Assembly: GCA_022729795.1 (NCBI GenBank)
Contig: DZBD01000009.1
Span: forward strand, 1 to 34,385
DNA: 34,385 nucleotides
DNA from: Sulfuricurvum sp.
Lineage (GTDB): Bacteria > Campylobacterota > Campylobacteria > Campylobacterales > Sulfurimonadaceae
Reading direction: 5' to 3'
The translations under genes and the position numbers were made by a program. This document shows, one piece after another, positions 1 to 10,640 of this stretch (positions are counted from its first letter, which is position 1; the number at the start of each line of letters is the position of its first letter). The notes under the pieces are model-generated. The model saw only the letters and a program-made list of their open reading frames with translations. It was not told the origin of the DNA and made no database searches.

Positions 1-21
1 TAATATAATTAAGGAAAAGTA

Positions 22-1023
22 ATGTTAAGAAAACTGATTCATACGGCAGCGGCACTTTCATTGGCAGCGACTATGGTTTTTGGAGCGCAGGGGGTGATGT
101 TTAATGTTGTCAAGGGTGATGCAGAAAAGCAGTACAATACTATGATTAATAAAAAAATATCGAGTATTGAATTTTCACTCTCTGACCCGCATGAAAGAAT
201 AAATGATGCATATGCAAAGAAATATGGAACCAAAACTTTAGAAGACGGCAAGCCAAATCCCGGATATGATCCGGCATGGAAACAAAATTTAGACAACCTT
301 GGTTTCTTTTCTATCGCGAATGATAAAAAACTTCGTGAATTACTGATTAAGGCTCCTGAACTTGGTGGATTTTCCCCTTTTAACCTTCATATATATAAAA
401 ATATGAACGAAGATAAAAGTTATGTCGGACATATTATGCCAGAGACTATGCTTGATATCGTAGGTGTGAAAGATGAAGCTACAAGAAAAGAGTTTGTAGC
501 AATTTTCCCTCCACTTGATGCATTGGTTCAGGCAGAGATAGGGGGGAAAGTAGAGGTAAGTGAATACAAAGCACTCCCGCAAAAGCCTATGATGAAATTT
601 GAGATTACTTTTGAGAGACCGGAAGATTTATCTGAATATATTGACGAATTTCAAGAGAAGTTTGAAGCTGCTTTTGAAAAAAATCAATATATCATTGCCG
701 GATATAAAAACTTCAAAGAGTCTTATGATGATTTAGAGCTTGATTTTGCACAATATGATGCTTATTTTGTATATTCATTGTGCCATTTTTCTTTCTCTTA
801 TAATATATTTAACAAAGGGCGTCCTGATGCAGGTGCATTCGCTCCGTGCTCTATGTATATGTATGTAAAAGCAGGAACCAACACATTGGTTGTCGGTATG
901 CCTCGTCTTGCGAACTGGACGGCTGTTTTAAATATTAAAGATGCTGTTATGCAAAAATTGGTAATTGACTTAGATAAAGAGATTACAACTATTATGATTG
1001 GATTGGGAGCAAAAGAGATATGA
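22..1023 (+). CDS. Exported protein, possibly DUF302-like C-terminal region
   Basis: Full ORF with N-terminal signal peptide (MLRKLIHTAAALSLAATMVFGAQG); C-terminal 'APCSMYMYVKAGTNTLVVGMP' resembles DUF302 proteins; 4-nt overlap (ATGA) with next gene. Confidence 0.6.
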   Translation: MLRKLIHTAAALSLAATMVFGAQGVMFNVVKGDAEKQYNTMINKKISSIEFSLSDPHERINDAYAKKYGTKTLEDGKPNPGYDPAWKQNLDNLGFFSIANDKKLRELLIKAPELGGFSPFNLHIYKNMNEDKSYVGHIMPETMLDIVGVKDEATRKEFVAIFPPLDALVQAEIGGKVEVSEYKALPQKPMMKFEITFERPEDLSEYIDEFQEKFEAAFEKNQYIIAGYKNFKESYDDLELDFAQYDAYFVYSLCHFSFSYNIFNKGRPDAGAFAPCSMYMYVKAGTNTLVVGMPRLANWTAVLNIKDAVMQKLVIDLDKEITTIMIGLGAKEI

Positions 1024-1868
1024 AAAAATTATTAACAATTGTTGCTTCGGCTTTTATTCTTACATTATGCGGCTGTGCAGGAAAGAGCACGGCAGTAGCA
1101 TCCGATATAGATATGAAAGGAAAAGATGTCAGTACCTATCTTGTCGGTGAGTACCTTGATGTTAAAACATCGCAAAGCAAACTAGAAGAAGCAGGATTTG
1201 AAGTAATCGCTGCCTATAAATCAGTTGAGCAGGGAACAACTATAGTATTTACAAATGAAGCTTTAAAAGCAGAAGGTGCGAAACCTCGAAGAGCATATGC
1301 AAGTATCCTTCGCCTTTTTGTAGATGAAAAAGAGAAAATGATTAGCATCACCAACCCTATATATTTTGGTAGAGCTTATATGCAAGAAGAGTATAATAAC
1401 AAAGTATTCTCTGCACAGCTAGAAGCAATCAATAAAGCATTTTCAGGACTAAAACCATCAGTGGATAAGTTGAATTTTGATGATTTGGCACATTACAGAT
1501 ACACTATAATGAACCCTTACTATGAAGGTGTTTTGGAGCTTGGAAAAGGGGAACAAAGTACTCTTGTCGAAAAAGCACGAAACTATAAAAAAGGAAAACT
1601 TCTTCTGTTTGAGCTGAAGCTCTCAGAGACAAGTACACTTATGGGATATGATTTAGATAAAAGAACGAAAAAGTTTGTAGAAAAAATCGGTAGAGCGAAC
1701 GGTGCTGTTTTGCCATATTGTATATCAATAGAAAATGGTGCAGCAACCGCTTTACACGGAGAATATTATTTGGCGCTTAGCTATCCATTGCTTAGTATGG
1801 GAACATTTATGACGATAGCAACTGTTCCGGGAGCTATAAAAAAAGATTTAGAAAAACCTTTTAAATAG
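1020..1868 (+). CDS. Lipoprotein, possibly DUF302-related
   Basis: Lipobox LTLCGC at N-terminus; translationally coupled to upstream ORF. Confidence 0.6.
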   Translation: MKKLLTIVASAFILTLCGCAGKSTAVASDIDMKGKDVSTYLVGEYLDVKTSQSKLEEAGFEVIAAYKSVEQGTTIVFTNEALKAEGAKPRRAYASILRLFVDEKEKMISITNPIYFGRAYMQEEYNNKVFSAQLEAINKAFSGLKPSVDKLNFDDLAHYRYTIMNPYYEGVLELGKGEQSTLVEKARNYKKGKLLLFELKLSETSTLMGYDLDKRTKKFVEKIGRANGAVLPYCISIENGAATALHGEYYLALSYPLLSMGTFMTIATVPGAIKKDLEKPFK

Positions 1869-1875
1869 ATTCTTC

Positions 1876-1905
1876 TTGGCATGTGGATTTATTTCCACAT
1901 GCCAA
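1876..1905. terminator. Inverted pair of WTCCACATGCC (ttggcatgtgga-tttatt-tccacatgccaa), bidirectional terminator-like hairpin
   Basis: 12-bp perfect arms, 6-nt loop, between convergent genes ending at 1868 and 1910; motif copies at 1878-1888 (-) and 1893-1903 (+). Confidence 0.85.
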
Positions 1906-1909
1906 ACTT

Positions 1910-2917
1910 TTAAATCATTACAGCTTCCCTTTTTCCTTCAACGATTTCACCGATTAGATAACCATCCGTTTGTGATAAAACAGCTTCTACATTTTTAGCT
2001 TCTACAACCAGAATCATTCCGACACCCATATTGAATGCTCTGTACATTTCATTGATTTCCACATGCTCCGCAATAAGTTCAAAAATCGGCAAAACTCTGA
2101 TAGCATCTTTTTTTACTTCCGCTTTTAAATGTTCCGGCAATACGCGAGGTAAATTTTCAACGATTCCTCCGCCTGTGATGTGTGCCATTGCAACTATCTC
2201 ATTCTTGAGTGCTTTAAATGTTTTTACATAGATTTTTGTAGGCTCAAGCAAAGTTTCGATGAGAGGCTTTCCGTTGAAATCATCTTCGAATTTCATACCC
2301 ATTTTTTCAAATAAAACTTTTCTTGCTAGTGAAAAGCCGTTAGAATGAAGCCCTGAACTTGGAAGTGCGATAAGTTTGTGTCCTGCTCTTACTAATGCTA
2401 CTCTATCCATTTCACTTTTTTCGGCAACGCCCACGGCAAAACCTGCCAAGTCATAATCATCATGTGAATACATCCCCGGCATCTCAGCAGTCTCTCCGCC
2501 GATAAGTGCACATTCTGCTCGGATACAGCCCTCTGCAATACCTGCTACTACGCTTGTAGCTGTTTTTACATCAAGTTTCCCTGTTGCATAATAATCAAGA
2601 AAAAATGAAGGAGTACCGAAATTACAAAGAAGATCATTCACACACATTGCAACTAAATCAATTCCGACAGTTGAATGTATTCCTGAGTCAATAGCAAGTT
2701 TAAGTTTAGTGCCGACACCATCCGTGGCCGCAAGCATGACAGGCTCTTTAAACCCTTTTGGAAGTTCAAAAGCACCTGCAAATGAACCTATCCCACCGAT
2801 TACACCGGGAATCTTAGTAGATTTTACTAAAGGTTTGATATTTTCAACGAAACTATTCCCTGCGTCAATGTCGACACCGGCATCTTTGTAGCTAATTTGG
2901 CTCATGAGAGACTCCAT
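1910..2917 (-). CDS. purM: Phosphoribosylformylglycinamidine cyclo-ligase (AIR synthase); real start may be 2905
   Basis: SYKDAGVDIDAGN, GVGTKL, GGETAEMPGMY, GLHSNGFSLAR motifs. Confidence 0.95.
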   Translation of the reverse strand: MESLMSQISYKDAGVDIDAGNSFVENIKPLVKSTKIPGVIGGIGSFAGAFELPKGFKEPVMLAATDGVGTKLKLAIDSGIHSTVGIDLVAMCVNDLLCNFGTPSFFLDYYATGKLDVKTATSVVAGIAEGCIRAECALIGGETAEMPGMYSHDDYDLAGFAVGVAEKSEMDRVALVRAGHKLIALPSSGLHSNGFSLARKVLFEKMGMKFEDDFNGKPLIETLLEPTKIYVKTFKALKNEIVAMAHITGGGIVENLPRVLPEHLKAEVKKDAIRVLPIFELIAEHVEINEMYRAFNMGVGMILVVEAKNVEAVLSQTDGYLIGEIVEGKREAVMI

Positions 2918-3007
2918 ATAAAAAGTGTGAAATTATACCTTATGTGAGTTGAGAGTAGTATTAGAAGGTTATGCTGTATTGTTCGCGTGCTTAGGAGGTT
3001 GCAGAGC

Positions 3008-3038
3008 TTTAAATCCCAAAGGTGTTTTGGGATTTAAA
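3008..3038 (-). terminator. Stem-loop downstream of the DUF2892 gene
   Basis: tttaaatcccaaa-ggtgt-tttgggatttaaa, 13-bp perfect arms. Confidence 0.6.
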
Positions 3039-3059
3039 ATTGTATTGCTTAATCTATTT

Positions 3060-3245
3060 TTACTTTGGTAAATCACATTTTTTAGTAATCATACAAAGTG
3101 GACAGAAATTAAGAACACCTGCAAGAAGAGGCAAGACACCTAAATAAAACCAGTAAACCCCAGTAATTAAACCAGCGATAATGAGTGCTAAACCTATTAT
3201 TATACGAAAAAATCTACAGAAAGATCGAATTTTATTAAAATTCAT
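3060..3245 (-). CDS. DUF2892 small membrane protein
   Basis: 61 aa, two hydrophobic segments, C-terminal 'FCPLC' typical of the family. Confidence 0.75.
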   Translation of the reverse strand: MNFNKIRSFCRFFRIIIGLALIIAGLITGVYWFYLGVLPLLAGVLNFCPLCMITKKCDLPK

Positions 3246-3424
3246 TTTGAATCCTTTTTAAAAAATATGAGCGATATTATAACCATTATTTTTCAAGCTT
3301 ATATATAATTATCAATTAAGCCTTAAAGATATGTAAAGTTTAAGCTTTTTAAAGCTTTTTAATCCAAATATGCTAAAATCGTTTTAAAATTACATGGGAT
3401 GAAACCCAGCCAGGAATATTATAA

Positions 3425-3970
3425 ATGAAAGCTTTTGTTTATCCGGAGATGATGGTACATGTGCCGCTTTGTGTCAATAAAGATCCAAAAAATGTTTTGA
3501 TAGTAAGTGAAAATGCTGAACTTTTAGCCGAGGAGATTCAAAAACATGATGCAATCGGTTTTGAAATTATCGGATGCGATTTGGATCTGCTTCGTGCCTT
3601 AAAAGATGCTACCTATGATGTCGTAATCAACGAAATGAGCGGGGATGCCGTGGTATTAGCGCATATCAATCGTGTTTTAAAAGAAGATGGACAGTTGGTA
3701 ACCACTCATCCTTCTTTGGATCAATTTGATAAAAATAGCGCTCTTATGCAAATCCTTGGAAATTATTTTAAAGTAATTATGCCTTACAATCTTGGAACCG
3801 GTGAAACTGCGATTTTGGCTTCAAAAGCATACCACCCGACTGCAGATATAATTCTTCAACGTGCCGATATGATTGATAATCTTGAGTATTATAACTGCGA
3901 TATTCATCCTGCATCTTTTGCGATGCCAAATTATATTAAAAAACAATACTTAGGGATTATCAAAAACTAA
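3425..3970 (+). CDS. Spermidine synthase-like protein, short form lacking the N-terminal domain
   Basis: C-terminal 'YYNCDIHPASFAMP' and Rossmann-like core as in Campylobacterota SpeE; only 181 aa. Confidence 0.7.
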   Translation: MKAFVYPEMMVHVPLCVNKDPKNVLIVSENAELLAEEIQKHDAIGFEIIGCDLDLLRALKDATYDVVINEMSGDAVVLAHINRVLKEDGQLVTTHPSLDQFDKNSALMQILGNYFKVIMPYNLGTGETAILASKAYHPTADIILQRADMIDNLEYYNCDIHPASFAMPNYIKKQYLGIIKN

Positions 3971-4572
3971 TGGCATTTCGCTATGCTATCGCTCTCACGG
4001 GAGGGATTGCTACCGGCAAAAGTACGGTGGCATCTTTACTCTTACTTAACGGTATGCGGGTTATTGATGCAGATGGCATCTCACATGAAATTTTAGATGC
4101 TTCTTTTGAATGGGTAAGAGATACTTTTGGTGAAGAATATCTTAATGGTTCTAAAGTGAATAGAAAAAAGTTAGGTTCATTAATTTTTTCGGATGAAAAG
4201 TCTAAAAAAATTTTAGAAGATTTTTTACATCCCAAAATCAGAGAAGAAATTTTAAAAAGAAGTGAGAAACAAGATAGTTTTCAATTTCCATATCTAATAG
4301 ATATACCTCTATTTTTTGAAAAAAATGGCTACGATATAAAGGAAAGTGTAGTTGTATATACGCCGCCGGAGATTCAACTTGAAAGATTTATGAAACGAAA
4401 CGGCTATTCCAAAGAAGAGTCATTAAGAAGAATAAATTCTCAAATGCCGATAGAAGAGAAGAAAAAAAGAGCAACATGGGTGATTGATAATTCCAAAAAT
4501 CTTAAGCATTTGCAGGCTGAATGTGAAATGTTTGTTCAGAAAATAAAACAAAAATATTTAGAGGAGAAATGA
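3970..4572 (+). CDS. coaE: Dephospho-CoA kinase
   Basis: ALTGGIATGKSTV P-loop, DADGISHE, IDIPLFFE. Confidence 0.93.
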   Translation: MAFRYAIALTGGIATGKSTVASLLLLNGMRVIDADGISHEILDASFEWVRDTFGEEYLNGSKVNRKKLGSLIFSDEKSKKILEDFLHPKIREEILKRSEKQDSFQFPYLIDIPLFFEKNGYDIKESVVVYTPPEIQLERFMKRNGYSKEESLRRINSQMPIEEKKKRATWVIDNSKNLKHLQAECEMFVQKIKQKYLEEK

Positions 4573-5315
4573 TGGTAGTGACGAAGTATAGTGCAAATGG
4601 AAATGATTTTGTGATTTATCACACATTTGTCAAAGAAGATAGAAGTGATTTAGCAAAGCTGCTTTGTAATAGACAAACTGGTGTAGGTGCGGATGGACTG
4701 ATTGTTTTGATTCCACATGCCAAGTATGATTTTGAATGGCAGTTTTATAATTCAGACGCAAGCGAAGCAGAGATGTGCGGCAATGGAAGCAGAGCGTGTG
4801 CGCACTATGCTTTTTTGAATAAATTAGCACCAGCAAATATGACTTTTTTAACATTAGCAGGAGTGATTCGTGCTGAAGTAGAGGGGGATATGGTCCTCAG
4901 TGAGTTGACTCCTCCTAAAATACTTGACGAAAATATTGAACACAATGGTAAAATTTGGTGGAAAATTAACACAGGTGTCCCGCATTTGGTGAGTTTCACG
5001 GATAATATTGAGGAATTTGATATTCATGAAGCAAGGGAATTGCGATACAAATATAATGCCAATGTAAATATAGCCTTCATAGACGGTGAAAACTTAAAAG
5101 TGAGAACTTATGAGCGTGGTGTTGAAGATGAAACCTTGGCATGTGGAACCGGAATGGCTGCATGTTTTTACAGAGCACTTGAAGAAAAAAAAGTGGGTGA
5201 TAACATCAAAGTATTTCCAAAAAGCGGTGATACATTGTATTTGGGTGTCAACGAGAGAGCGATTACTTTCAAGGGTGAAGTAAAAAAAGTTTTTACAACA
5301 CAATTTGATTTCTAG
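4569..5315 (+). CDS. dapF: Diaminopimelate epimerase
   Basis: SANGNDFV, MCGNGSRACA, ETLACGTGMAA motifs. Confidence 0.95.
   Translation: MMVVTKYSANGNDFVIYHTFVKEDRSDLAKLLCNRQTGVGADGLIVLIPHAKYDFEWQFYNSDASEAEMCGNGSRACAHYAFLNKLAPANMTFLTLAGVIRAEVEGDMVLSELTPPKILDENIEHNGKIWWKINTGVPHLVSFTDNIEEFDIHEARELRYKYNANVNIAFIDGENLKVRTYERGVEDETLACGTGMAACFYRALEEKKVGDNIKVFPKSGDTLYLGVNERAITFKGEVKKVFTTQFDF
4711..4721 (+). repeat. WTCCACATGCC motif copy inside dapF
   Basis: ttccacatgcc followed by aag; encodes I-P-H-A-K. Confidence 0.85.
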
Positions 5316-5325
5316 TAGATATAAG

Positions 5326-5351
5326 TTTCCACATGCCATGGCATGTGGAAA
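5326..5351. terminator. 26-bp perfect palindrome made of two WTCCACATGCC copies
   Basis: tttccacatgcca|tggcatgtggaaa, followed by a T-run at 5356-5361; between convergent dapF and prfA; motif copies 5327-5337 (+), 5340-5350 (-). Confidence 0.85.
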
Positions 5352-5359
5352 TGAATTTT

Positions 5360-6427
5360 TTATAAACCTGCAGCTTCTACTATTTTTGCCTGATGATCAG
5401 CAATAAGAGGCTCAATAATCTCATCAAGAAGACCGCCTCCCATAATTTCAGCGAGTCTATAGAGTGTGAGAGTTATTCTGTGGTCAGAAATACGGTTTTG
5501 CGGATAATTGTATGTTCTGATTCTTCCGCTTCTATCACCCGTTCCCACCTGAGCAGACCGGTTTGCACTATCTTTAGCAAGAGCTTCTTGCATCTCAAGG
5601 TCGTAAAGTCTAGCTTTGAGAACTTTCATCGCTTTATCTTTATTTTTATGTTGTGATTTTTGATCCTGATTTGTGACAACGATGCCTGAGGGCAAGTGCG
5701 TTATACGAACGGCTGAGTCGGTAGTGTTAACACTTTGTCCCCCGCATCCGCTTGAGCGCATAACGTCTATCTTTAAATCATTTTCATTAATTTGTACTTC
5801 TACGTCATCAACTTCCGCCATAACTGCAACGGTAATTGCCGACGTGTGAACACGACCTTGCGATTCTGTAGCCGGAACACGTTGTACACGGTGTGTCCCG
5901 CCTTCATACTTCAACCTGCTATAAACCTGATCACCTTTTATAAGGGCAATAACCTCTTTATATCCGCCTGCGTCTGATGGAGATGTGCTCATGAGCTCAA
6001 TTTTCCACCCTTTGAGCTCGGCGTAGCGAGTATAAGCATCAAAAAGATCACCGACAAATATGGCAGCTTCATCACCGCCTGCTCCCGCACGAAGTTCCAC
6101 GATGATGTTTCTATCATCATTTGGATCTTTTGGTAGCAATAAAAGTTTTATATCTTCTTTAAGCTTAGGAATTTTCGGTTCAAGTTCTTTAAGTTCTTCT
6201 TTTGCCATTTCAAACATTTCAGGATCGCTGAGCATAGCTTTTGAGTCTGCTATTTCTGCTAACACGGATTTGAATTCTTGTGCTTTTTCTACGATAGGTA
6301 AAAGTGAAGATTGTTCTTTTGAGAGTGCCGTCATTCTTTTGATATCGGAAGTTATATCAGGAGAACTCAGCAATTTGCTAAGTTCATTATAGCGGTTGAT
6401 AAACGGGGTGAGTTTATCGGCTAACAT
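5360..6427 (-). CDS. prfA: Peptide chain release factor 1
   Basis: [35 protein letters not shown] (GGQ motif), [11 protein letters not shown]. Confidence 0.97.
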   Translation of the reverse strand: MLADKLTPFINRYNELSKLLSSPDITSDIKRMTALSKEQSSLLPIVEKAQEFKSVLAEIADSKAMLSDPEMFEMAKEELKELEPKIPKLKEDIKLLLLPKDPNDDRNIIVELRAGAGGDEAAIFVGDLFDAYTRYAELKGWKIELMSTSPSDAGGYKEVIALIKGDQVYSRLKYEGGTHRVQRVPATESQGRVHTSAITVAVMAEVDDVEVQINENDLKIDVMRSSGCGGQSVNTTDSAVRITHLPSGIVVTNQDQKSQHKNKDKAMKVLKARLYDLEMQEALAKDSANRSAQVGTGDRSGRIRTYNYPQNRISDHRITLTLYRLAEIMGGGLLDEIIEPLIADHQAKIVEAAGL

Positions 6428-6439
6428 TAACTGTTAACC

Positions 6440-6700
6440 TTATAGAGCATTTACAGCTTTATGAAGACGGCTAACTTTTCTTGCAGCAGTCGCTTTTTTC
6501 AAGATACCTTTGCTTACAAATTTGTGAATTTGTTTGTTAGCAACTTTAAATGCTGTTGTTGCTTCTTCTTTGTTCCCTGCTTCAACAGCAGTACTTACAT
6601 CTTTTACAATGTTTTTAAGACGAGTTCTATAGAAACGATTTCGCTCTGCACGAACGAGAGTCTGGCGAATTCTCTTAATTGATGACTTATGATTTGCCAT
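6440..6700 (-). CDS. rpsT: 30S ribosomal protein S20 (real start at MANHKSS, not the ORF-track start)
   Basis: [13 protein letters not shown]...; 86 aa. Confidence 0.95.
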   Translation of the reverse strand: MANHKSSIKRIRQTLVRAERNRFYRTRLKNIVKDVSTAVEAGNKEEATTAFKVANKQIHKFVSKGILKKATAARKVSRLHKAVNAL

Positions 6701-6851
6701 GTATGAGTCCTTCTCATGAAAATTTAGTGCGAATCTTAGCTTAAATATAATTAAAATTAAGTTAAAGACAAGGTAAAAGTAAATTATTTCCAAAACTTTA
6801 TCGTTAATGGGGAATATGTTAAAATGCCGCACTTTAATATGGGACAATACA

Positions 6852-8192
6852 ATGAAACTATTTGGAACTGATGGAGTTAGAGGGGAAGCCGGCTCTTTTT
6901 TAAGTGCCGAACTTGCTATGAAAGTTGCTATGGCTGCAGGAATTTACTTCAAGGCACATTCCACTACAAATAAAATTTTAGTCGGAAAAGATACAAGAAT
7001 AAGTGGATACATGATTGAAAATGCCATAGTCAGCGGTCTTACGGCTATCGGTTACGATGTTATACAAATTGGTCCTATGCCGACTCCGGCAATCGCTTTT
7101 TTGACTGAAAATATGCGATGCGATGCAGGTATAATGATTAGTGCTTCACATAACTCTTTTGAAGATAACGGGATAAAGTTTTTCGATGCTTCGGGAGATA
7201 AACTGCCGGCAGAAGTTGAAAAAGAGATAGAAGATATTTACAATAATAGAGAAATGATCCACGAAGCACAGGCTACGGCTAAAGATATAGGCAAAGCCAA
7301 AAGAATTGACGATGTTATCGGGCGCTATATCATTCAGTTGAAAAATTCTTTCCCTAGAGAGATTACGCTTAAAGGGATGCGAATCGTTTTAGATGCTGCT
7401 AACGGCGCGGGATACAAAGTCGGACCGACTGTTTTTGAAGAACTAGGTGCGGAAATTATCGTGTTACATGATGAGCCGAACGGTTTTAATATCAATGAGG
7501 GTTGCGGCGCTTTACACACGAAAGATTTGTGTGATAATGTTATTAAATTTAGAGCAGATTTGGGAATAGCGCTTGACGGCGATGCCGACAGACTTGTCGT
7601 TGTTGATGAAAAAGGGGAAGTGATTGACGGTGATCAGCTTTTGGGCTCACTCGCTTCTTATATGAATGACAGAGGTGTTTTAAAAGGTGGAGCAATTGTT
7701 GCCACTGTGATGAGCAACCAAGGTCTCGAAGACTTTATGCGTCAAAAAGGTTTAAAATTATTCCGTTCCGATGTCGGGGATAAAAATGTATTAGAGATAA
7801 TGAAAAAAGAGGGAATTAACTTTGGAGGAGAGCAGAGCGGTCATGTTATTATTAGTGACTTTGCAAAAACAGGAGATGGGCTTGTGAGTGCTTTGCAGAC
7901 ATTAGCGCTCTTGATTGCTACAAAGAAAAAAGCTTCAGAGATTCTTCGCCCGTTTAAGCTTTATCCGCAAAAATTGGTAAATATCAATATTAAAGCCAAA
8001 AAACCTCTCAGTGAAATCCAAGGACTTCCTGAAAAATTAAAAGAACTTAATGCTGAAAAAATTCGTCATCTTATTCGTTATTCCGGTACGGAAAACAAAT
8101 TGAGAGTTTTACTTGAGGGTAAAGACAGTAAAAAAATGAATCTTAGAATGGATGAAATGATAGAGTTTTTCAAAAAAGCGTTAAATGACTAG
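6852..8192 (+). CDS. glmM: Phosphoglucosamine mutase (start [11 protein letters not shown])
   Basis: [46 protein letters not shown]. Confidence 0.97.
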   Translation: MKLFGTDGVRGEAGSFLSAELAMKVAMAAGIYFKAHSTTNKILVGKDTRISGYMIENAIVSGLTAIGYDVIQIGPMPTPAIAFLTENMRCDAGIMISASHNSFEDNGIKFFDASGDKLPAEVEKEIEDIYNNREMIHEAQATAKDIGKAKRIDDVIGRYIIQLKNSFPREITLKGMRIVLDAANGAGYKVGPTVFEELGAEIIVLHDEPNGFNINEGCGALHTKDLCDNVIKFRADLGIALDGDADRLVVVDEKGEVIDGDQLLGSLASYMNDRGVLKGGAIVATVMSNQGLEDFMRQKGLKLFRSDVGDKNVLEIMKKEGINFGGEQSGHVIISDFAKTGDGLVSALQTLALLIATKKKASEILRPFKLYPQKLVNINIKAKKPLSEIQGLPEKLKELNAEKIRHLIRYSGTENKLRVLLEGKDSKKMNLRMDEMIEFFKKALND

Positions 8193-8658
8193 TAGTAATT
8201 ATCCTGATCATAGGTTGCGAGTTAGTGCCATTTTACTTTTTGCCATGGTTGGCGTTTTTATTGTTGATCAAAATATTAAGATGCTGTTTGTAGATGGCTT
8301 TCGTTATTATACGGATTGCATTGATTTGATTTTAGTTTACAATAAAGGGGTGGCATTCTCTATGTTCGCCTTCTTAGAAGAATCACTTAAGTACATTCAA
8401 CTTGGAATAGTCGGCGTTTTTTTAGGCTATGTTATTTATCTGAAAAAACTTTATTACGCACTACCTTCGGGTCTTATGTTAGGTGCTGCCGTTTCAAATA
8501 TATATGATAGATTTATTCACGGCGGTGTAGTAGATATGGTTTATTGGCATTGCGGATTTGATTTTGCCATATTTAATTTTGCGGATGTCGTGATTGATAT
8601 TGCAGTAGTGTGGATATTAATTCTTAATTTTAAACCTAATTTTTTGAAAGCTAATTAA
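8185..8658 (+). CDS. lspA: Lipoprotein signal peptidase II
   Basis: [44 protein letters not shown]. Confidence 0.93.
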   Translation: MTSSNYPDHRLRVSAILLFAMVGVFIVDQNIKMLFVDGFRYYTDCIDLILVYNKGVAFSMFAFLEESLKYIQLGIVGVFLGYVIYLKKLYYALPSGLMLGAAVSNIYDRFIHGGVVDMVYWHCGFDFAIFNFADVVIDIAVVWILILNFKPNFLKAN

Positions 8659-8733
8659 AAGCACACTTTAGGTAATATTGCCAAAAATAATAGTTAAATT
8701 TTAACTAATTGAACAACATAATAAAGGAAATTG

Positions 8734-10035
8734 ATGGAAATCAAATCAAACAAAATCAATAGCGCAAATGCTGAAATTAAAGCTACAATCCCAAAAGAGG
8801 TGATTGACGCTAATATTCAAAGTATTGCAAAAAAGCTCACTAAAACTGCTAAAATAGATGGTTTTCGCAAAGGAAAAGTTCCTACGTCGGCGGTAATCAA
8901 GCAATACGGTGAGCGTTTAGTTCAAGATGCCGAAGCAGAAGCACTTCGTGAAATTTTAAGCAAGGGCTTAGAAGATTTAAATATTGCCAATGATTCACTT
9001 ATAGGTGAGCCTAATATTTTTCAGTTTGAGAAATCTGAAGGTAAAATTGAAGTGACGGTAAAAGTTGCTATGCGTCCGGAAATTAATATGGGTGATTATG
9101 CTTCACTTGTAAAAGAGTTCACTAAGCCGGTTGTGACTGAAGAAGATATTGACGCTAGAATCAAAGATTTAGCACAGGCACAGGCTCCTTATGTAGACGT
9201 TGCAGAAGACCGTGCTCTTGTTGGCGGAGATACTGCTTTGATCGATTTTGAGGGCTCTGTAGATGGTGTATTATTTGATGGCGGAACTGCAAAAGATTTT
9301 TCTTTACGTTTAGGTTCAGGTCAGTTTATTCCCGGTTTTGAAGAGCAAGTAATCGGAATGAAAAAAGGTGAAGAAAAAATCGTAAAAGTTACTTTTCCTG
9401 CAAACTACGGCGGTGAAAAATTAGCCGGTAAAGATGCTGAGTTTAAAGTAACCGTGAACGGAATTCAGACAAAGGGTGAAGTTGCAATTGATGAAGAACT
9501 TGCAAAAAAAATGCTTCTGGGACAAGAAGATGCATCTTTAGAAAATTTAAAAGAGCAAGTGAAGATTCAAATAGAAAACGAAGAATTATCTAAACTTTAT
9601 AATGATGAACTAAAACCTGCACTTTTAGAGAGTTTTGTAGAAGCTTTCAATTTTGATTTACCTGAATTTGTGGTAGAGCAAGAAATAGATATGGCTCTCA
9701 ATAAAAAAGCGCAATCAATGAGCGAAGAAGAGATAGAAGAAGTTCGTAACAGTGAAGAAAAACTGAATGAACTCCGCGAAACTTTTCGTGAGGACGCACA
9801 AAGAAGTGTAAGAGCAACATTTATTATTGATGCTTTGGCGCAAGCTGAAAAAATTAAAGTAGATGAGCAAGAAGTGATGCAGACAATATATTTTGAGGCG
9901 ATGCAGATGGGGCAAGATCCTCAAAAAGCGTATGAGCAGTATAAAAATTCAGGATATATTCCTGCGATTCAGATGTCAATGGTTGAGGATAAAGTTCTCA
10001 GCAAACTTCTTAATGCGAAGATGAAAGAAGCATAA
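8734..10035 (+). CDS. tig: Trigger factor
   Basis: [12 protein letters not shown]-like domain [23 protein letters not shown]. Confidence 0.95.
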   Translation: MEIKSNKINSANAEIKATIPKEVIDANIQSIAKKLTKTAKIDGFRKGKVPTSAVIKQYGERLVQDAEAEALREILSKGLEDLNIANDSLIGEPNIFQFEKSEGKIEVTVKVAMRPEINMGDYASLVKEFTKPVVTEEDIDARIKDLAQAQAPYVDVAEDRALVGGDTALIDFEGSVDGVLFDGGTAKDFSLRLGSGQFIPGFEEQVIGMKKGEEKIVKVTFPANYGGEKLAGKDAEFKVTVNGIQTKGEVAIDEELAKKMLLGQEDASLENLKEQVKIQIENEELSKLYNDELKPALLESFVEAFNFDLPEFVVEQEIDMALNKKAQSMSEEEIEEVRNSEEKLNELRETFREDAQRSVRATFIIDALAQAEKIKVDEQEVMQTIYFEAMQMGQDPQKAYEQYKNSGYIPAIQMSMVEDKVLSKLLNAKMKEA

Positions 10036-10039
10036 TCAG

Positions 10040-10630
10040 ATGAGTTATATCCCTTATGTAGTAGAAAAAACAGGACGCGGCGAGCGTTCTTATGATATTT
10101 ACTCACGTCTTTTAAAAGATAGAATCGTTATGTTAAGCGGAGAGGTAAATGACCAAGTTGCTTCTTCGATAGTTGCACAATTTTTATTTCTTGAAGCAGA
10201 GGATCCGGAAAAAGATATCTATTTCTATATTAATTCCCCCGGCGGAGTTGTAACGGCGGGTATGGCTATTTATGATACAATGAACTATATTCGTCCCCAT
10301 GTTGCCACAATATGTATAGGTCAAGCCGCATCAATGGGAGCTTTTTTACTCTCAAGCGGAGAAAAAGGGAAACGTTACGCACTTCCACATGCCAGAATTA
10401 TGATTCATCAACCCCTTGGCGGCGCACAAGGGCAAGCTACGGATATTGCAATTCAGGCAAAAGAAATTCTTCGCATGAAAGAAGAGTTGAATGCAATTTT
10501 GGCAAAAAATACAGGTCAAAGTATTGAAACAGTTGAAAAAGATACGGATAGAGATAATTATATGAGCGCTAAAGAATCTCAAATATACGGGCTTATAGAC
10601 GAAGTTTTAGTAAAAAACGACAAAGAATAA
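10040..10630 (+). CDS. clpP: ATP-dependent Clp protease proteolytic subunit
   Basis: [40 protein letters not shown]. Confidence 0.97.
   Translation: MSYIPYVVEKTGRGERSYDIYSRLLKDRIVMLSGEVNDQVASSIVAQFLFLEAEDPEKDIYFYINSPGGVVTAGMAIYDTMNYIRPHVATICIGQAASMGAFLLSSGEKGKRYALPHARIMIHQPLGGAQGQATDIAIQAKEILRMKEELNAILAKNTGQSIETVEKDTDRDNYMSAKESQIYGLIDEVLVKNDKE
10383..10393 (+). repeat. WTCCACATGCC motif copy inside clpP
   Basis: ttccacatgcc; encodes L-P-H-A-R. Confidence 0.85.
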
Positions 10631-10640
10631 GGATTAAAAT

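Noticed and set aside
3341-3362. Short tandem repeat aagctttttaaagctttttaa upstream of the speE-like gene
   Set aside because: Only two imperfect AT-rich units; likely promoter-region A/T tracts.
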